In this document: piece by piece, positions 1 through 6,655 of the stretch
Layout of the letters: the number at the start of each line of letters is the position of its first letter
Numbering within the stretch: position 1 is the first letter of the stretch
Assembly (NCBI GenBank): GCA_947424995.1
Contig: CANDYO010000074.1
Coordinates: 1-9,458, forward strand
Direction: 5' to 3'
Source of the DNA: Rickettsiales bacterium
Lineage (GTDB): Bacteria; Pseudomonadota; Alphaproteobacteria; Rickettsiales; CANDYO01
Length of the DNA: 9,458 nt
Notes under the pieces: model-generated
Told to the model about the DNA's origin: nothing
Database searches by the model: none
Seen by the model: the letters and a program-made list of their open reading frames with translations, nothing else
Program-made: the position numbers and the translations under genes

Positions 1-763
1 ATTCCACAGGTTTAAAGATATTTGATATAGTTAAGATATTTCTTGATAGCAAAAATTGATATGCCTCTATTGGCACTAGACCTCTCATTGAGTCAAAAAA
101 AGTAGCATTACAGGCATAAGTAGAGATTTTTAGTAGCGTCTTTATACCTTTAATCATACCTTCTAATCTAATGTGATCAGCAACTGAGTCATTAGGTCCT
201 ATTAATTCTTTAGCGAAGAAAGATTCATCAGGGTTCTTTAAATGAACAGTCTCATAAACTATTTTTCTATATTTACTTAAGTTTTTCATACTATCTATTT
301 TAGCATAATCATCAACTACAGGCTCAATAATCATATTTATATAGCCTTTTTTATTAGCGTAATTTTGTAATTTTTTAACAGCATCATTGGTATTTTCTTC
401 ATCAATATCATTGACATGAAAAATAATGTTATCACTCTTGTGCATAGCAACTAAAGTATTTGCTGTAGTAAAAAGCGTTGCATATTGATATTCAGGATTA
501 GGACAAAAATCATTTTTTTCGGGCAGTAAATTAATATAATTTGCCTGATATGGGTGGAAGTTCATATCTTTTATAACAGTTTTTGACAGTCCTATTTTTG
601 TGTGGCCAGACGGACCAAAATTTGCTGCACCTAATTCTAAATGAGCATGATATGAGGTGGTTACGCATTGATTATCAGCTAATCTCCATACATTGAACTT
701 TAAATTAGGACATTCATGATTGTTAATATAATAATCTTGAAAATCAAAAGCGTTAAAAAACAT
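1..763 (-). CDS. Unrecognised protein, 5' part only (254 codons, runs off left edge)
   Basis: An open frame on the minus strand runs from ATG at 763 to the left edge without a stop, giving 254 residues and no C-terminus. I do not recognise the family. The N-terminus (MFFNAFDFQDYY) has no signal peptide, and I see no membrane segment, so a soluble protein is likely. Visible features are a His-rich stretch (YHAHLELGAANFGPSGHTK, about residues 38-56), a hydrophobic strand NIIFHVND (112-119), a charged helix, a second strand INMIIEPVVDDY (142-153), and a later Cys-containing segment (STYACNATFF, 214-223). Alternating strands and helices suggest an alpha/beta fold. No ribosome binding site precedes the ATG, but an in-frame TAG at 773-775 lies four codons upstream, so this is the first ATG possible. 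Codon use is AT-rich like the neighbours. The length and the absence of stops make it a real gene; its function is unknown. Confidence 0.8.
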   Translation of the reverse strand, partial: MFFNAFDFQDYYINNHECPNLKFNVWRLADNQCVTTSYHAHLELGAANFGPSGHTKIGLSKTVIKDMNFHPYQANYINLLPEKNDFCPNPEYQYATLFTTANTLVAMHKSDNIIFHVNDIDEENTNDAVKKLQNYANKKGYINMIIEPVVDDYAKIDSMKNLSKYRKIVYETVHLKNPDESFFAKELIGPNDSVADHIRLEGMIKGIKTLLKISTYACNATFFDSMRGLVPIEAYQFLLSRNILTISNIFKPVE

Positions 764-794
764 AAAGCAAAACTACAAAAATTCGATGACGGCT

Positions 795-824
795 AATTTA
801 CCATATCTCTGGCATAAAATGCAA
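795..824 (-). promoter_or_regulatory. Possible promoter for the unrecognised gene at 1-763
   Basis: Read on the minus strand, TTGCAT (824-819) is followed after 18 bases by TAAATT (800-795). This would start transcription around 788 and give a leader of about 25 bases before the ATG at 763. The match to the sigma-70 consensus is only moderate, and AT-rich DNA gives such matches by chance. Confidence 0.25.
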
Positions 825-907
825 GCTTTTTCAGTAGCCAAAACTACTGGCGTAATTGGCGCAAAATTCCTTACTAACTTTAAGAAATTCATCGAACATA
901 CAGTTGA

Positions 908-949
908 AATCTTTTAAAGCTATTGAAACCTCTAGGTTTTTAAAAGATT
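908..949. other. Bulged inverted repeat, possible hairpin
   Basis: AATCTTTTAA (908-917) pairs with TTAAAAGATT (940-949). Inside it, AAACC (926-930) pairs with GGTTT (935-939) around the loop TCTA, leaving the bases 918-925 as a one-sided bulge. In RNA from either strand this would fold into a long AT-rich stem capped by a short GC-containing one. It directly adjoins the palindromic repeat at 941-1000. It could be part of the repeat element or a weak terminator; no clean T-tract follows the outer stem. Confidence 0.4.
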
Positions 950-1000
950 AAATCTAGACTCTCGAACCGCGCTTCGCGCGTTTCAAGAGTGACGTCATCG
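941..1000. repeat. Palindromic intergenic repeat, copy A
   Basis: The first 24 bases (941-964) match copy B (2008-2031) at 21 of 24 positions, including a shared TCTAGA. The core is a hairpin at 958-990: an outer ACTCT/AGAGT stem, GAA/TTC, and a GC-rich inner CGCGC/GCGCG stem around the loop TTC, with two mismatches. The right side ends with GACGTC. The two copies differ in stem sequence but both keep base pairing, which suggests the fold rather than the sequence is maintained. It resembles the short palindromic repeats known from Rickettsiales genomes; I cannot assign it to a named family. Confidence 0.65.
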
Positions 1001-1002
1001 CA

Positions 1003-1226
1003 TTATTTTACAATCGATTTCATAAACAAGCTCTCATGCCAATATCCCTTACCTACCGAAGCTTTGGCAAATGCTAAGTAAATAATTACATCATTATTCG
1101 TACTAACTTTATACGCAAAAGCATTATCTACCCTATTAAAGACAGTCGTTCTTTTATTTTGATAAAGCCTTGAGTCGAAGCTACATCCTGCAAAAATAGA
1201 GTCAATACAGCAGTAAAAATTTTTAT
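1003..1226 (-). pseudogene. Decayed small lipoprotein gene (frameshift and lost start codon)
   Basis: The minus-strand frame ending with TAA at 1003-1005 encodes a C-terminal part that starts AGCSFDSRLYQNK and ends FMKSIVK. It has no good start; the only nearby initiator in that frame is TTG at 1236. In the neighbouring frame just upstream, codons from 1226 read IKIFTAVLTLF, a typical lipoprotein signal core. Adding one T to the T5 tract (1192-1196) would join the two as (M)KIFTAVLTLFFAGCS: a short basic start, hydrophobic core and AGC lipobox, leaving a mature peptide of about 60 residues. The first codon is now ATA where ATG would be expected. The simplest reading is a lipoprotein gene inactivated by a start mutation and a one-base deletion. 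The 3' end may also have been cut by the repeat element ending at 1004. The alternative is a short hypothetical ORF starting at TTG 1236. I do not recognise the mature part. Confidence 0.5.
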
Positions 1227-1254
1227 TGCAAGGCAATCTATTTTAATGTATAAT
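1226..1254 (+). promoter_or_regulatory. Sigma-70-type promoter of the oxygenase-like gene
   Basis: TTGCAA (1226-1231) and TATAAT (1249-1254) are separated by exactly 17 bases, a near-consensus sigma-70 promoter. The predicted start near 1261 gives a leader of about 40 bases, with AGGA at 1291-1294 eight bases before the ATG at 1303. This is the best promoter in the window. Confidence 0.7.
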
Positions 1255-1275
1255 TAATTAATTAACGTTTGGCAA
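1247..1275 (-). promoter_or_regulatory. Divergent promoter toward the decayed lipoprotein gene
   Basis: On the minus strand, TTGCCA (1275-1270) is followed after 17 bases by TATACA (1252-1247). It overlaps the plus-strand promoter so that the two -10 boxes share bases 1249-1252. It would drive the lipoprotein remnant, with a leader of only about 15 bases. The -10 match is 4 of 6, so it is weaker than its partner. Confidence 0.4.
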
Positions 1276-1277
1276 AC
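1267..1277. promoter_or_regulatory. Small palindrome, possible operator
   Basis: GTTTGGCAAAC is a perfect inverted repeat with five-base arms around a central G. It lies just downstream of the predicted plus-strand start and over the -35 of the divergent promoter, where a repressor could block both. It follows a tandem TTAA tract (1254-1265). No regulator gene is visible in the window, so the role is inferred from position only. Confidence 0.25.
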
Positions 1278-1302
1278 TTAATTACAAATAAGGATTAATT
1301 AC

Positions 1303-2010
1303 ATGAGTTCAGAAAGAAAATCTTTAACTCCACAAGAAGCAAAAAAAAATCTTTGTGATGGTTTTGCTTCACTAGGCGGGACAGAAAAAAGATATACATT
1401 TGTTAAATATTTATCAGATGAAGAAAACAATAAAAATGATGAGATTACTTTTGTTAATAACAAAACTAAAAATATATTTAGTGCTCTAGATACTCCAAGC
1501 CATGAATTTATAGCTAGCATAGCTTGGAGACTTCTACAAGATATAAAGGAATGCTCAAATTCTACAGTGACGAGGCAAGAAGTATTACAACATAAAAATG
1601 AAGATGCTGCACAAGATTGGCACAAAGATCCTGCAATGAGTGCTTTGATGGGTGATTATGATTTTAACGGAACAGATCCAAATGCGATAGGGTTTAAGGT
1701 AGGTTTGTATTTAAAAGGAGAAGCTACTAATTTTGTAAAAGCTGATTCTAAACTTTTTTATGAGTTAGAATGTTTAGATATGGGCTGTTATAACAATCTT
1801 CCTGATATTCCACAAGAAGAAACACCTGGTCGTGGAGAAGTTGCAATTTGGTTAACTGGCAAAACACCAGGAGCAATCCATAAAGTTCCAGATATCGAGA
1901 GCAGCAGGCTTCTATTCCTTTATGACGGAGATCATTTTTCCAAAGAGCACTTAATGGGCGTAAATAACTCAGAAATGGCTGCTAATAATACAAATGAGAT
2001 GGAAATTTAA
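1303..2010 (+). CDS. Putative 2-oxoglutarate/Fe(II) oxygenase-like protein (DUF1826-like)
   Basis: A 235-residue soluble protein with no signal peptide or membrane segment. It carries the pattern of a double-stranded beta-helix oxygenase: HKD (H107, D109) as the HxD metal pair, then about 84 residues later GAIHKVPDIESSRLLF, giving the distal metal ligand H193 and a possible 2-oxoglutarate-binding R202. The strand before it (GEVAIWLTGK, 178-187) and the order of motifs resemble DUF1826 proteins. The assignment rests on motif spacing and is tentative; the substrate is unknown. The N-terminal third (1-100) is charged and unrecognised, and the C-terminal tail is Asn/Glu-rich and looks disordered. 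The start is supported by AGGA eight bases upstream and a strong promoter at 1226-1254. It is the only plus-strand gene and stands alone. The stop codon at 2008-2010 is the first part of palindromic repeat copy B, so the repeat may have defined the present C-terminus. Confidence 0.8.
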   Translation: MSSERKSLTPQEAKKNLCDGFASLGGTEKRYTFVKYLSDEENNKNDEITFVNNKTKNIFSALDTPSHEFIASIAWRLLQDIKECSNSTVTRQEVLQHKNEDAAQDWHKDPAMSALMGDYDFNGTDPNAIGFKVGLYLKGEATNFVKADSKLFYELECLDMGCYNNLPDIPQEETPGRGEVAIWLTGKTPGAIHKVPDIESSRLLFLYDGDHFSKEHLMGVNNSEMAANNTNEMEI

Positions 2011-2063
2011 AAGACTTAATCTAGATTCTCGCGTTTGCACCCGTAAACGCGAGAACGTCTTAA
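2008..2063. repeat. Palindromic intergenic repeat, copy B; likely bidirectional terminator
   Basis: Second member of the repeat seen at 941-1000 (21 of 24 identical at the left end). It contains a perfect 11-bp stem, TTCTCGCGTTT (2026-2036) with AAACGCGAGAA (2045-2055), around an 8-base loop. An outer AAGAC/GTCTT pairing (2011-2015 with 2057-2061) closes it. AAAAGACTTA occurs at 2009-2018 and again at 2069-2078, a 10-bp direct repeat 60 bp apart that could be a duplicated target or part of the element. It lies between convergent genes, where the stem could stop transcription from both sides, although no long T-tract follows. Confidence 0.65.
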
Positions 2064-2085
2064 CTACAAAAAGACTTAGAATTCA

Positions 2086-3489
2086 CTACATATGGATAGC
2101 GCGACCCAGTACAGCAAGGGCTGCTTCTTTTACCGCTTCATTTAATGTTGGATGAGCATGCACAGTTCTAGCAATATCTTCTGATGCTGCTTTATATTCC
2201 ATCGCTACCACCATTTCAGCAATCATAGTTCCTGCTTCTGGAGCAATGATATGAACACCTAAAATCTCATCATTATCACTGCGCGCTAAAACTTTCACTA
2301 AACCTTCGCTAACTCCAATCGCACGAGCTCGACTATTAGCCATAAAAGGAAACTTGCCAACTTTATAGTCAATACCTGCTTTTTTCAATTCTTCTTCAGT
2401 TTTACCAACTGTTGCAACTTCAGGACTAGTATAAACCACTCCAGGAATAACATCGTAATTCACGTGACCTGCTTGACCAGCAATTATTTCTGCTGCCGCC
2501 ACTCCTTCTTCCTCAGCCTTATGAGCAAGCATAGGACCTGCGATCACGTCGCCAATCGCATAAATATTATTTACTGAAGTTTGCAAATGCTTATTAACTG
2601 AAATCTTTCCTCTTTCATCAAGCTTAATTCCAGCATTTTCTAAGGCCAAATTATCAGTATATGGTCTTCTACCCACCGAAACCAGTACCACATCAGCACT
2701 CATTATTTGAGTTGTTTTATCGCTAACTGATTCTAAGTTTAAACTTACTCCCTTAGCATCAGCTTTAGCTGACAATACTTTTTGACCGAGTAAGAATTTT
2801 ATACCTTGTTTTTCCAAGATTTTCTGGAATTGCTTGGCTATTTCTTGGTCCATACCAGGAAGTAAGCGATCTAAATATTCAACCACAGTTACTTCGCTAC
2901 CTAAACGATGCCATACTGATCCCATTTCTAAGCCAATATAACCACCACCAATAACCACCATCTTCTTTGGCACTTCTTTTAATGTTAATGCTCCAGTAGA
3001 TGAAACTATTTTTTTCTCATCAAGTTCAATACCAGGTAAACTCATGATTTCTGAGCCAGTAGCAATGATAATATTTTTAGCTGTAATTTGCTGTTCAGAA
3101 CCTTCGCTTTTAATTTTTAGATTATTTGCATCAATAAAAGAAGCAAAGCCTTGCAGATAAGTTATTTTATTTTTTCTTAGCAATCCTTCAATACCTTGAG
3201 TAAGCCCTGTAACTACATCATCTTTACGCTTCATCATTGCGCTTAAATCTAATTCTACTTTAGATAATTTTATTCCATGACCTGCATATTCATGTTGTGC
3301 TTTTTCATACAACTCTGAAGAATAAAGTAAAGCTTTAGAAGGAATACAACCAACATTGAGACAAGTCCCTCCCAAAGTCCCTCTTTTTTCAATACAGGCA
3401 ACTTTCATTCCCAGTTGCGCAGCTCTAATTGCCGCCACATAACCACCAGGACCTCCACCAATTACCGCAAGATCAAATTGTTCTACCAT
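2086..3489 (-). CDS. lpdA: Dihydrolipoamide dehydrogenase (E3 subunit)
   Basis: A full-length 467-residue flavoprotein of normal family size. It reoxidises the dihydrolipoyl groups of pyruvate and 2-oxoglutarate dehydrogenase complexes with NAD+, in the cytoplasm. Visible in order: FAD-binding GGGPGG (11-16), the redox disulfide in GGTCLNVGCIPSK (C43 and C48), NAD-binding GGGYIGLEMG (181-190), the second FAD contact AIGDV (311-315), and the C-terminal active-site HPTLNE (H446, E451) supplied to the partner subunit. All key residues are present. The CLNVGCIPSK form and the AMEYKAASEDIARTVHAHP segment resemble the alphaproteobacterial E3 associated with 2-oxoglutarate dehydrogenase. GAGGAG, seven bases before the ATG, fixes the start. 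It is the last gene of the maeB-DUF3431-lpdA unit, 20 bases after the preceding stop, and faces the oxygenase gene convergently across palindromic repeat B. No E1 or E2 gene is in the window. Confidence 0.97.
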   Translation of the reverse strand: MVEQFDLAVIGGGPGGYVAAIRAAQLGMKVACIEKRGTLGGTCLNVGCIPSKALLYSSELYEKAQHEYAGHGIKLSKVELDLSAMMKRKDDVVTGLTQGIEGLLRKNKITYLQGFASFIDANNLKIKSEGSEQQITAKNIIIATGSEIMSLPGIELDEKKIVSSTGALTLKEVPKKMVVIGGGYIGLEMGSVWHRLGSEVTVVEYLDRLLPGMDQEIAKQFQKILEKQGIKFLLGQKVLSAKADAKGVSLNLESVSDKTTQIMSADVVLVSVGRRPYTDNLALENAGIKLDERGKISVNKHLQTSVNNIYAIGDVIAGPMLAHKAEEEGVAAAEIIAGQAGHVNYDVIPGVVYTSPEVATVGKTEEELKKAGIDYKVGKFPFMANSRARAIGVSEGLVKVLARSDNDEILGVHIIAPEAGTMIAEMVVAMEYKAASEDIARTVHAHPTLNEAVKEAALAVLGRAIHM

Positions 3490-3509
3490 TTATATTCTCC
3501 TCAAAATTA

Positions 3510-4319
3510 TTATTTAACTTCATCAATATCTTTATATTTGCCATTATCAAATATAACATCCCATAACTTTTCAAAATAAAATCCTTCTTCAGGATGTACA
3601 TTATCTAATGTATCTAACAAACGCTGATAATATTCTCTACTATGCTGTAGTATCGTTTCTTTATCAACAGCAAATATTGCTCCCCCAACCCCTCCTATAG
3701 TAGTATCAGTAGGTAATTTTCTGCCTATAACTGTATAAAGAAAATTTTGCAAACTATCATCTGCTATTCCTTTTCTAAAAACATTGCTATGCCTGTTAAG
3801 ATATAAATCGAGAGACATATGGTCCAATTTATATTTAGCTATTTCAGTTTTATCTTTTGGAGTAAGCAATTTAGTGGAACCATTAAAGTAATACCCACAA
3901 GGCGCAATAATATTTTTACAGATATTATGAGATTCTCTAAATATGCGTGTTTTATACTCTATAAGAGGAAGATACACTTCATGATCTGGTCTCCCCTGAG
4001 TAAAAAAAGTTCTATCAGCAAGATTATAATAATTAGTAACGATATGATATAAATAAGTATGAGATTCTCTTCCTAAATTAGGTATATTTATAACTTTCCA
4101 ATGAGCTGAAGGAGTAAGATTGTTCAACCCTTTATTATAAATAGTAATTTTCTCATTTGGAAATTCCTTATCTACCCAATCTAAATATTCAAAATCATAA
4201 TATCTAGCAATAACAACTTCAAAAGTTCTTAAACTATGCGCATAGACTATAACATAGTAAGTTGTTACTGCTAAAACCATTAATAAAGCTAACGTTATAA
4301 AATATTTTTTGTACTTCAT
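3510..4319 (-). CDS. DUF3431-family protein with N-terminal membrane anchor
   Basis: A 269-residue protein with one hydrophobic segment (about 7-27, after MKYKKY), probably an uncleaved signal anchor placing the rest outside the inner membrane. The remainder carries the DUF3431 pattern as I know it: VVIARYYDFEYLDWV (35-49), IYNKG (60-64), IPNLGRESHTYLYHIV (79-94), DRTFFTQGRPDHE (102-114), GGAIFAVDKETI (212-223) and HPEEGFYFEKLW (242-253). The family has no established biochemical function. Its conserved acidic and aromatic motifs and GxxFAV strand are reminiscent of nucleotide-sugar-dependent transferases, but that is inference. C134 and C141 are close enough to form a disulfide, which would fit an extracytoplasmic site. 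The gene begins 10 bases after the maeB stop with no clear Shine-Dalgarno, suggesting translational coupling, and is followed by lpdA after 20 bases. An anchored envelope protein between two central-metabolism enzymes is unexpected. Confidence 0.85.
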   Translation of the reverse strand: MKYKKYFITLALLMVLAVTTYYVIVYAHSLRTFEVVIARYYDFEYLDWVDKEFPNEKITIYNKGLNNLTPSAHWKVINIPNLGRESHTYLYHIVTNYYNLADRTFFTQGRPDHEVYLPLIEYKTRIFRESHNICKNIIAPCGYYFNGSTKLLTPKDKTEIAKYKLDHMSLDLYLNRHSNVFRKGIADDSLQNFLYTVIGRKLPTDTTIGGVGGAIFAVDKETILQHSREYYQRLLDTLDNVHPEEGFYFEKLWDVIFDNGKYKDIDEVK

Positions 4320-4329
4320 CTAAGTAATT

Positions 4330-6627
4330 TCACTCATCAATTGCAGCGAAAGCAGCTAGATTTAAAATATCAGTTACTGTAGACCCCATAGGGATTACTT
4401 GCACTGATTTTTCTAGACCATGCAATATTGGTCCAATAACCATTCCACCACCAAGTGATTTAAGCAATTGGGTTGAAATATTAGCTGAATTTAGAGCTGG
4501 CATAATTAATAAGTTAGCTTCTTTAGTAAGTCTGCTAAAAGGATATAAGCGAGACATAAGCTTATGATTAACTGCAATATCAGCGGTCATTTCACCGTCA
4601 TATTCAAAATTTACTTTTCTAGAATCAAGAATTGCTAATGCACCTTTAACATGTTCATTGCGTATGGCCGCTGGGTTACCAAAATTTGAAAATGATAATA
4701 ATGCTGCTCTTGGAATATAACCAAGATTTTCAACTTCCTTGGCTGCTTGAATAGTGATATTCGCTAATTCTTCAGCTGTTGGCGCTTCATTTACTGAGCT
4801 ATCGGCAATGAAAATAGTTTTACGGCCAAAAATCAACATTGATAGACCAAAAACTATATTGCCAGGTTTATTACTTATAACATTACGTATTTCTTGCAAG
4901 GAAATATGATAACCTCTGGTAACTCCAGCAACTAATGCATCACCATCTCCACAAGCAAGCATGCACGAAGCGAAACTATTGCGAGCACTTTTTACCATTC
5001 TTACACAATCACGATGTAATAATCCATTGCGTTGGTTTTTCTTGTATAGATAATCAATGTAATGCTCTAAACGATCATGAACAATATTGGCTGCATTACA
5101 AATTTCGATACCTTCTACTTCTTCAGAATTAGTAACTATTTTGAGCATATCGCGAACATTTTTTTCACGCCCTACTAAAATAGGTGTACCATAGCCTTGG
5201 TCACGCCATAATAAAGCGGCTCTAACAATTTGCTCTTCTTCTCCTTCTGAAAAAATAATCCGCTTAGGATTAAGCCTAACTTGTTCATAAACAAGGCTCA
5301 TCCTGCTGTAAGTTGGATTAAGCCTACTTCCCAATTCAACTTTATAAGCTTCTATATCAGCTATAGGTTTGCGAGCAACTCCCGTTTCCATAGCAGCTAT
5401 TGCTACAGCTGGAGGAACAGTGGTAATAAGTCGAACGTCGAATGGTACTGGAATTATATAATCAGAACCATATTTTAAAGTACGGTCAGCATAAGCGCTG
5501 GAAACTTCTTCAGGTACATGTTCGCGAGCTAGAGCTGCAATAGCTTTAGCTGCAGCAATTTTCATCTCTGTATTAATTGTTGAAGCTTGAACGTCTAAAG
5601 CGCCTCTAAAAATATAAGGGAATCCCATCACATTATTCACTTGATTACTATAATCAGAGCGACCAGTAGCAATAATCGCATCACTTCTAACTTGTCTAAC
5701 TTCTTCAGGAGTTATTTCTGGATCTGGATTAGCTAAAGCAAAGATAATCGGATTCTTAGCCATTGAAGCTACCATTTCTTTTGATATAGCTCCCTTTGCC
5801 GATAAACCAATAAATACATCTGTACCTTTTATTGCTTCAGCAAGAGTACGTAAATTAGTTTCTATAGCGAATTCTTCTTTCCAACGATTCATCCCTTTAG
5901 GGCGTCCTTTATAAATAACCCCTGAAGTATCACAAAGAATGATGTTATTAGATCCAACACCGAATGTTTTTAATAATTCTGCGCAAGCAATACCAGCAGC
6001 ACCAGCGCCATTAATTACAATTTTGATGGTTTTGATATCACGGTTAGTGATATGAGCGGCATTAATTATTCCAGCTAAAGTAATAATTGCTGTACCATGT
6101 TGATCATCATGAAATACTGGTATATCCATCAATTCACGCAATTTATCTTCAATAATAAAGCATTCAGGGGCTTTAATATCTTCAAGATTAATACCTCCCC
6201 AAGTATTGCCTAAATATTTCACACAATTGATAAATTCATCAGGATCTTCAGTACTCACTTCAATATCAACGGAATCAATATCGGCAAAACGCTTAAATAA
6301 AACAGCCTTTCCTTCCATAACTGGTTTAGAAGCGAGTGATCCTAGATTTCCTAGGCCTAAAACTGCAGTTCCATTAGAAATAACTGCCACATAATTACCT
6401 TTTGCAGTATATAAATATGCATCCGCTGGATTCTTATGAATGCGTAAACATGGTACCGCAACCCCTGGCGAATAAGCTAAAGCTAAATCACGTTGAGTCA
6501 TTAAAGGTTTAGTAGCCTTTAAGCTAACTTTTCCAGGAGAGCCTTGACTATGAAACTCTAGCGCATCATGATCGGTAATTTGTTGGTTTTCTTCATGTTT
6601 GCTTGCTGTTTTAAAACTATCGGTCAT
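4330..6627 (-). CDS. maeB: NADP-type malic enzyme fused to a phosphotransacetylase-like domain (MaeB)
   Basis: A 765-residue protein of normal MaeB length that oxidatively decarboxylates malate to pyruvate in the cytoplasm. The N-terminal malic domain has AYSPGVAVPC (51-60, catalytic Tyr52), MEGKAVLFKRFADID (104-118, catalytic Lys107), NLEDIKAP (147-154) and FHDDQHGTA (172-180) with the divalent-metal carboxylates. The nucleotide-binding domain has INGAGAAGIA (205-214) and ALANPDPEI (297-305). From about 440 to the end lies a phosphate acetyltransferase-like domain (ANLLIMP..., GGGMVIGPILHG, and a GSTVTDILNLAAFAAI end). In this family that domain is considered regulatory, sensing acetyl-CoA, rather than a working transferase. 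NADP preference is assumed from the family. GGAGA, six bases before ATG 6627, fixes the start. The gene lies downstream of the terminator at 6767-6820, so it should have its own promoter between about 6765 and 6640, although none matches the consensus well. It leads the maeB-DUF3431-lpdA unit. Confidence 0.96.
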   Translation of the reverse strand: MTDSFKTASKHEENQQITDHDALEFHSQGSPGKVSLKATKPLMTQRDLALAYSPGVAVPCLRIHKNPADAYLYTAKGNYVAVISNGTAVLGLGNLGSLASKPVMEGKAVLFKRFADIDSVDIEVSTEDPDEFINCVKYLGNTWGGINLEDIKAPECFIIEDKLRELMDIPVFHDDQHGTAIITLAGIINAAHITNRDIKTIKIVINGAGAAGIACAELLKTFGVGSNNIILCDTSGVIYKGRPKGMNRWKEEFAIETNLRTLAEAIKGTDVFIGLSAKGAISKEMVASMAKNPIIFALANPDPEITPEEVRQVRSDAIIATGRSDYSNQVNNVMGFPYIFRGALDVQASTINTEMKIAAAKAIAALAREHVPEEVSSAYADRTLKYGSDYIIPVPFDVRLITTVPPAVAIAAMETGVARKPIADIEAYKVELGSRLNPTYSRMSLVYEQVRLNPKRIIFSEGEEEQIVRAALLWRDQGYGTPILVGREKNVRDMLKIVTNSEEVEGIEICNAANIVHDRLEHYIDYLYKKNQRNGLLHRDCVRMVKSARNSFASCMLACGDGDALVAGVTRGYHISLQEIRNVISNKPGNIVFGLSMLIFGRKTIFIADSSVNEAPTAEELANITIQAAKEVENLGYIPRAALLSFSNFGNPAAIRNEHVKGALAILDSRKVNFEYDGEMTADIAVNHKLMSRLYPFSRLTKEANLLIMPALNSANISTQLLKSLGGGMVIGPILHGLEKSVQVIPMGSTVTDILNLAAFAAIDE

Positions 6628-6655
6628 TTAATATCTCCAGAAAAATAATTTAGAC

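Larger units (their letters stand above)
780..1004. repeat. Candidate MITE-like element with 12-bp terminal inverted repeats
   Basis: AATTCGATGACG (780-791) and CGTCATCGCATT (993-1004) are inverted copies matching at 11 of 12 positions, 225 bp apart end to end. Between them lie two nested palindromic structures (908-949 and 958-990) and no convincing gene. A third, partial inverted copy (TCATCGAA, 889-896) lies inside. Size, terminal repeats and lack of coding capacity resemble a non-autonomous miniature element. No clear target-site duplication is visible, and one locus cannot prove mobility. The right end coincides with the stop codon of the decayed lipoprotein gene at 1003-1005. Confidence 0.35.

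Noticed and set aside
786..917. 43-codon plus-strand ORF (MTANLPYLWHKMQAF...)
   Set aside because: No ribosome binding site or promoter. It lies inside the candidate repeat element, starts only 22 bases from a divergent gene, and the opposite strand (892-773) is also open for 38 codons, so neither can be preferred as coding.
1299..1625. 108-codon minus-strand ORF opposite the oxygenase gene
   Set aside because: Antisense shadow of a gene with clear motifs, a strong promoter and a ribosome binding site; Ser/Leu/Cys-rich composition is typical of a reverse-complement artefact.
941..2078. CRISPR-like or tandem repeat array
   Set aside because: Only two imperfect copies about 1.1 kb apart, with genes between them; no regular spacers and no cas genes.
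3819..4052. 77-codon plus-strand ORF
   Set aside because: Antisense to conserved DUF3431 motifs; no ribosome binding site or recognisable domain.
4935..6394. Three plus-strand ORFs of 62-65 codons (4935-5132, 5281-5478, 6206-6394)
   Set aside because: All lie antisense to maeB, whose reading frame is intact and conserved; none has initiation signals or recognisable motifs.
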